Assembly (NCBI GenBank): GCA_002493755.1
Contig: DKZT01000001.1
Span: 1 to 5,362 of the forward strand
DNA length: 5,362 nt
Direction: 5' to 3'
Source of the DNA: Ruminococcaceae bacterium UBA7067
Lineage (GTDB): Bacteria; Bacillota; Clostridia; Oscillospirales; Acutalibacteraceae
The notes beneath the pieces were generated by a model, which was not told the origin of the DNA, ran no database searches, and saw only the letters and a list, made by a program, of their open reading frames with translations. The translations under genes were made by a program, and so were the position numbers. This document shows positions 4,082-5,362 of the stretch, piece after piece (positions within the stretch are counted from its first letter, which is position 1; every line of letters begins with the position of its first letter).

Positions 4082-5362
4082 TTATTTCTCTGTTGTCTTT
4101 CTTCTGCGTGAAACAAAAGCAACGCCTACACCGGCCATAAGAATAACAGCAACAATAGCGAGAACAGCTGTGCTCTCAGATGTCTTTACTGTACCCTTAT
4201 TTGTATTAGTGGTGTTTGATGTACCTGTGCCTGTTGTTGAGCCGCCCGGTGTGCCGCTCGGAGTCTTTGTAGGCTCGTCTGTCGGTGCGTCAGTCGGAGC
4301 GTCTGTCGGCTTCTCAGGAATTACAGGGTTCTCAACCTTCGGAACAAATGTGTAGTCCATATCGTAGTACGGGTTCTGAGCTTCGTCAAAGCCGTCTACA
4401 TCCCAATAAATGAGCTCGCCGTTCTCGTCAAGGAGACCAACATCTGTCATAGCGCCGGTCTTTGGCTCATAGAACTTCCAGTTTACAGTACCAACTGTCT
4501 GTGTGATACCTGTGAGCGGATTTTCAACAGACTTCTCACCTACTACATATGTGATACAACCGCAGAGGTCTGTGATGCCTTCGCCGTCGCCTTCACCCTC
4601 AGCTGTTGCACCGAGTGTGTTGTAGAATGAGTCCTCAACATTGATGTCTTCTGTCTGTCTTGCAGCGTTAGCCTTATTAAGGTCAAAGTCAGGATCGATC
4701 GGGAGACCGCCGTTAATGCCGTTGTTCCAGATGATGAACGGAATATAGGATTTTGTAATTGCATAATAGATGTTGCCGAACTGAGCTTCGATTTTTGCTG
4801 TTTCAGCAGCAATCTCTTCTGCTGTTGCAGTCGGGTTCATTCTCTTGAAGTAGTCAATCTTGAAGTCTGCAAGGCTCTTTGCAGGCTCGCCCGGCCATGC
4901 GCCGTTAGTATAGGTATCACCAAGATAGCAATAGAAACCAATTTCGTAGCCCTCGTCCTTGTACTGAGCATTCTCAAACCAAGAATCCGGTGCTTCGAAG
5001 TAGTAAATCTTGTAATAGCCGTTCCAATCCGGATCATCAGGGTCAGACTCTGCCTTCTGGTTGATGATCATACCGTCAGGCATCGGGATACCTCTGTATC
5101 TGCCGTACTCATCAACAGTGCTTTCCTGAGTTTCTGTTTCTGTCTCAGTCTCTGTCTCTGTTTCTGTCTGAGTTTCTGTTACAGGATCAGTTACAGGGTC
5201 TGTTACAGGATCGGTTACAGGATCGGTTACAGGATCAGTTACAGGGTCTGTTACAGGAACTGTCTCAGTTACTGTTTCAGTCTCTGTTTCTGTCTGAGTT
5301 TCAGTCTCAGTCTGTGTCTCTGTTTCTGTCTCTGTCTGAGTTTCTGTTTCTGTCTCAGTCTC
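4082..5362 (-). CDS. Large surface protein, C-terminal part, with Glu-Thr and Val-Thr-Asp-Pro repeats and a CBM26-like module (5'-partial)
   Basis: The frame is open from the right window edge to TAA at 4082, giving 426 visible residues. An ATG at 5083 exists, but the 93 codons before it are in frame, stop-free and repetitive low-complexity protein, so the true start lies beyond the window. Visible order: a Glu-Thr/Gln-Thr repeat tract, six VTDP units, a second Glu-Thr tract, and then (numbered from the ATG at 5083) a module at about 20-150. That module has YYKIYYFEAPDSW, GFYCYLG, GAWPGEP, PFIIWNNGINGG and ARQTEDI, resembling a CBM26 starch-binding module (WPG and NNG-QT-D features; pattern-based). 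A mixed domain with a CGC pair (174-176) follows, then a Pro/Thr linker with PTDA repeats (257-300), a hydrophobic anchor (305-324) and an RRRK tail. No LPxTG is present. It sits directly upstream of a protein of the same design, suggesting paired surface glucan-binding proteins. Confidence 0.85.
   Translation of the reverse strand, partial: ETETETETQTETETETQTETETQTETETETVTETVPVTDPVTDPVTDPVTDPVTDPVTDPVTETQTETETETETETETQESTVDEYGRYRGIPMPDGMIINQKAESDPDDPDWNGYYKIYYFEAPDSWFENAQYKDEGYEIGFYCYLGDTYTNGAWPGEPAKSLADFKIDYFKRMNPTATAEEIAAETAKIEAQFGNIYYAITKSYIPFIIWNNGINGGLPIDPDFDLNKANAARQTEDINVEDSFYNTLGATAEGEGDGEGITDLCGCITYVVGEKSVENPLTGITQTVGTVNWKFYEPKTGAMTDVGLLDENGELIYWDVDGFDEAQNPYYDMDYTFVPKVENPVIPEKPTDAPTDAPTDEPTKTPSGTPGGSTTGTGTSNTTNTNKGTVKTSESTAVLAIVAVILMAGVGVAFVSRRRKTTEK
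5129..5179 (-). repeat. Glu-Thr dipeptide repeat, proximal tract
   Basis: A 6-bp-periodic tract encoding alternating Thr and Glu (with occasional Gln) between the VTDP stalk and the folded module. It is highly acidic and probably disordered. Codons alternate between GAA/GAG and ACA/ACT. Confidence 0.8.
5180..5257 (-). repeat. 12-bp tandem repeat encoding Val-Thr-Asp-Pro
   Basis: Six in-frame VTDP units with a 12-bp period. Units differ only at wobble positions (GAT/GAC, and ACA/ACC/ACT), so this is partly a DNA repeat and partly a conserved peptide repeat. It likely forms an extended, rigid Pro-spaced stalk. Confidence 0.85.
5261..5362 (-). repeat. Glu-Thr dipeptide repeat, distal tract reaching the window edge
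   Basis: A second tract of Thr-Glu and Thr-Gln dipeptides (about 34 codons visible) with one Thr-Val interruption near the VTDP units. It continues beyond the window, so its length is unknown. Repeats of this kind are typical of spacers between modules in ruminococcal surface proteins. Confidence 0.8.

Noticed and set aside
4061..4083. AT-rich hairpin right after the stop of the large surface protein gene as a terminator
   Set aside because: The stem has almost no GC pairs and a bulge, and the GC-rich hairpin at 4017-4041 is a far better candidate.

Overview
All genes in this window read on the minus strand. The window looks like chromosomal DNA of a low-to-mid GC Clostridium-class Firmicute, most likely a gut or rumen Ruminococcus-like member of the Oscillospiraceae. 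This is inferred from the tmk subtype (GSGKATQ P-loop, FPDYDSPS motif), the Cys-rich ThyX tail, the YafQ/DinJ pair, the AGGAGG ribosome site, and secreted proteins with Asn/Ser/Thr- or Glu/Thr-rich linkers and a C-terminal membrane anchor. No database search was possible, so the taxonomy is inference.

From high to low coordinates, which is the direction of transcription: (1) 5362-4082, the C-terminal 426 residues of a large surface protein whose N-terminus lies outside the window, with Glu-Thr and Val-Thr-Asp-Pro repeats, a CBM26-like starch-binding-type module, a Pro/Thr linker and a membrane anchor, followed by a GC-rich hairpin at 4017-4041. (2) 3834-2851, a complete secreted protein with a signal peptide, a second CBM26-like module, a helical segment, an Asn-rich linker and a membrane anchor. 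It has its own promoter and a textbook terminator. (3) 2850-2354, about 500 bases without a gene, filled with nested hairpins and 7-bp-periodic repeats, ending in a near-perfect promoter. (4) 2353-1800, a DinJ-YafQ type toxin-antitoxin operon in which the toxin frame is interrupted by one in-frame TAG. The reading frame is otherwise intact, and all expected catalytic residues lie after the stop. (5) 1799-1523, a terminator, a promoter and a roughly 200-base leader rich in heptad repeats. (6) 1522-46, a two-gene operon of thyX and tmk, overlapping by 8 bases, that makes dTMP from dUMP and then phosphorylates it to dTDP.

The clearest structure not explained by genes is a family of degenerate 7-bp tandem repeats (mostly NNNNACT units). 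It occurs at the end of tmk, in the thyX leader in both orientations, and on both sides of the hairpin-rich region near 2.5-2.7 kb. The two surface proteins suggest attachment to starch or a similar glucan. The other observations worth a second look are the amber-interrupted toxin and the matching terminator cores of the two surface-protein genes.
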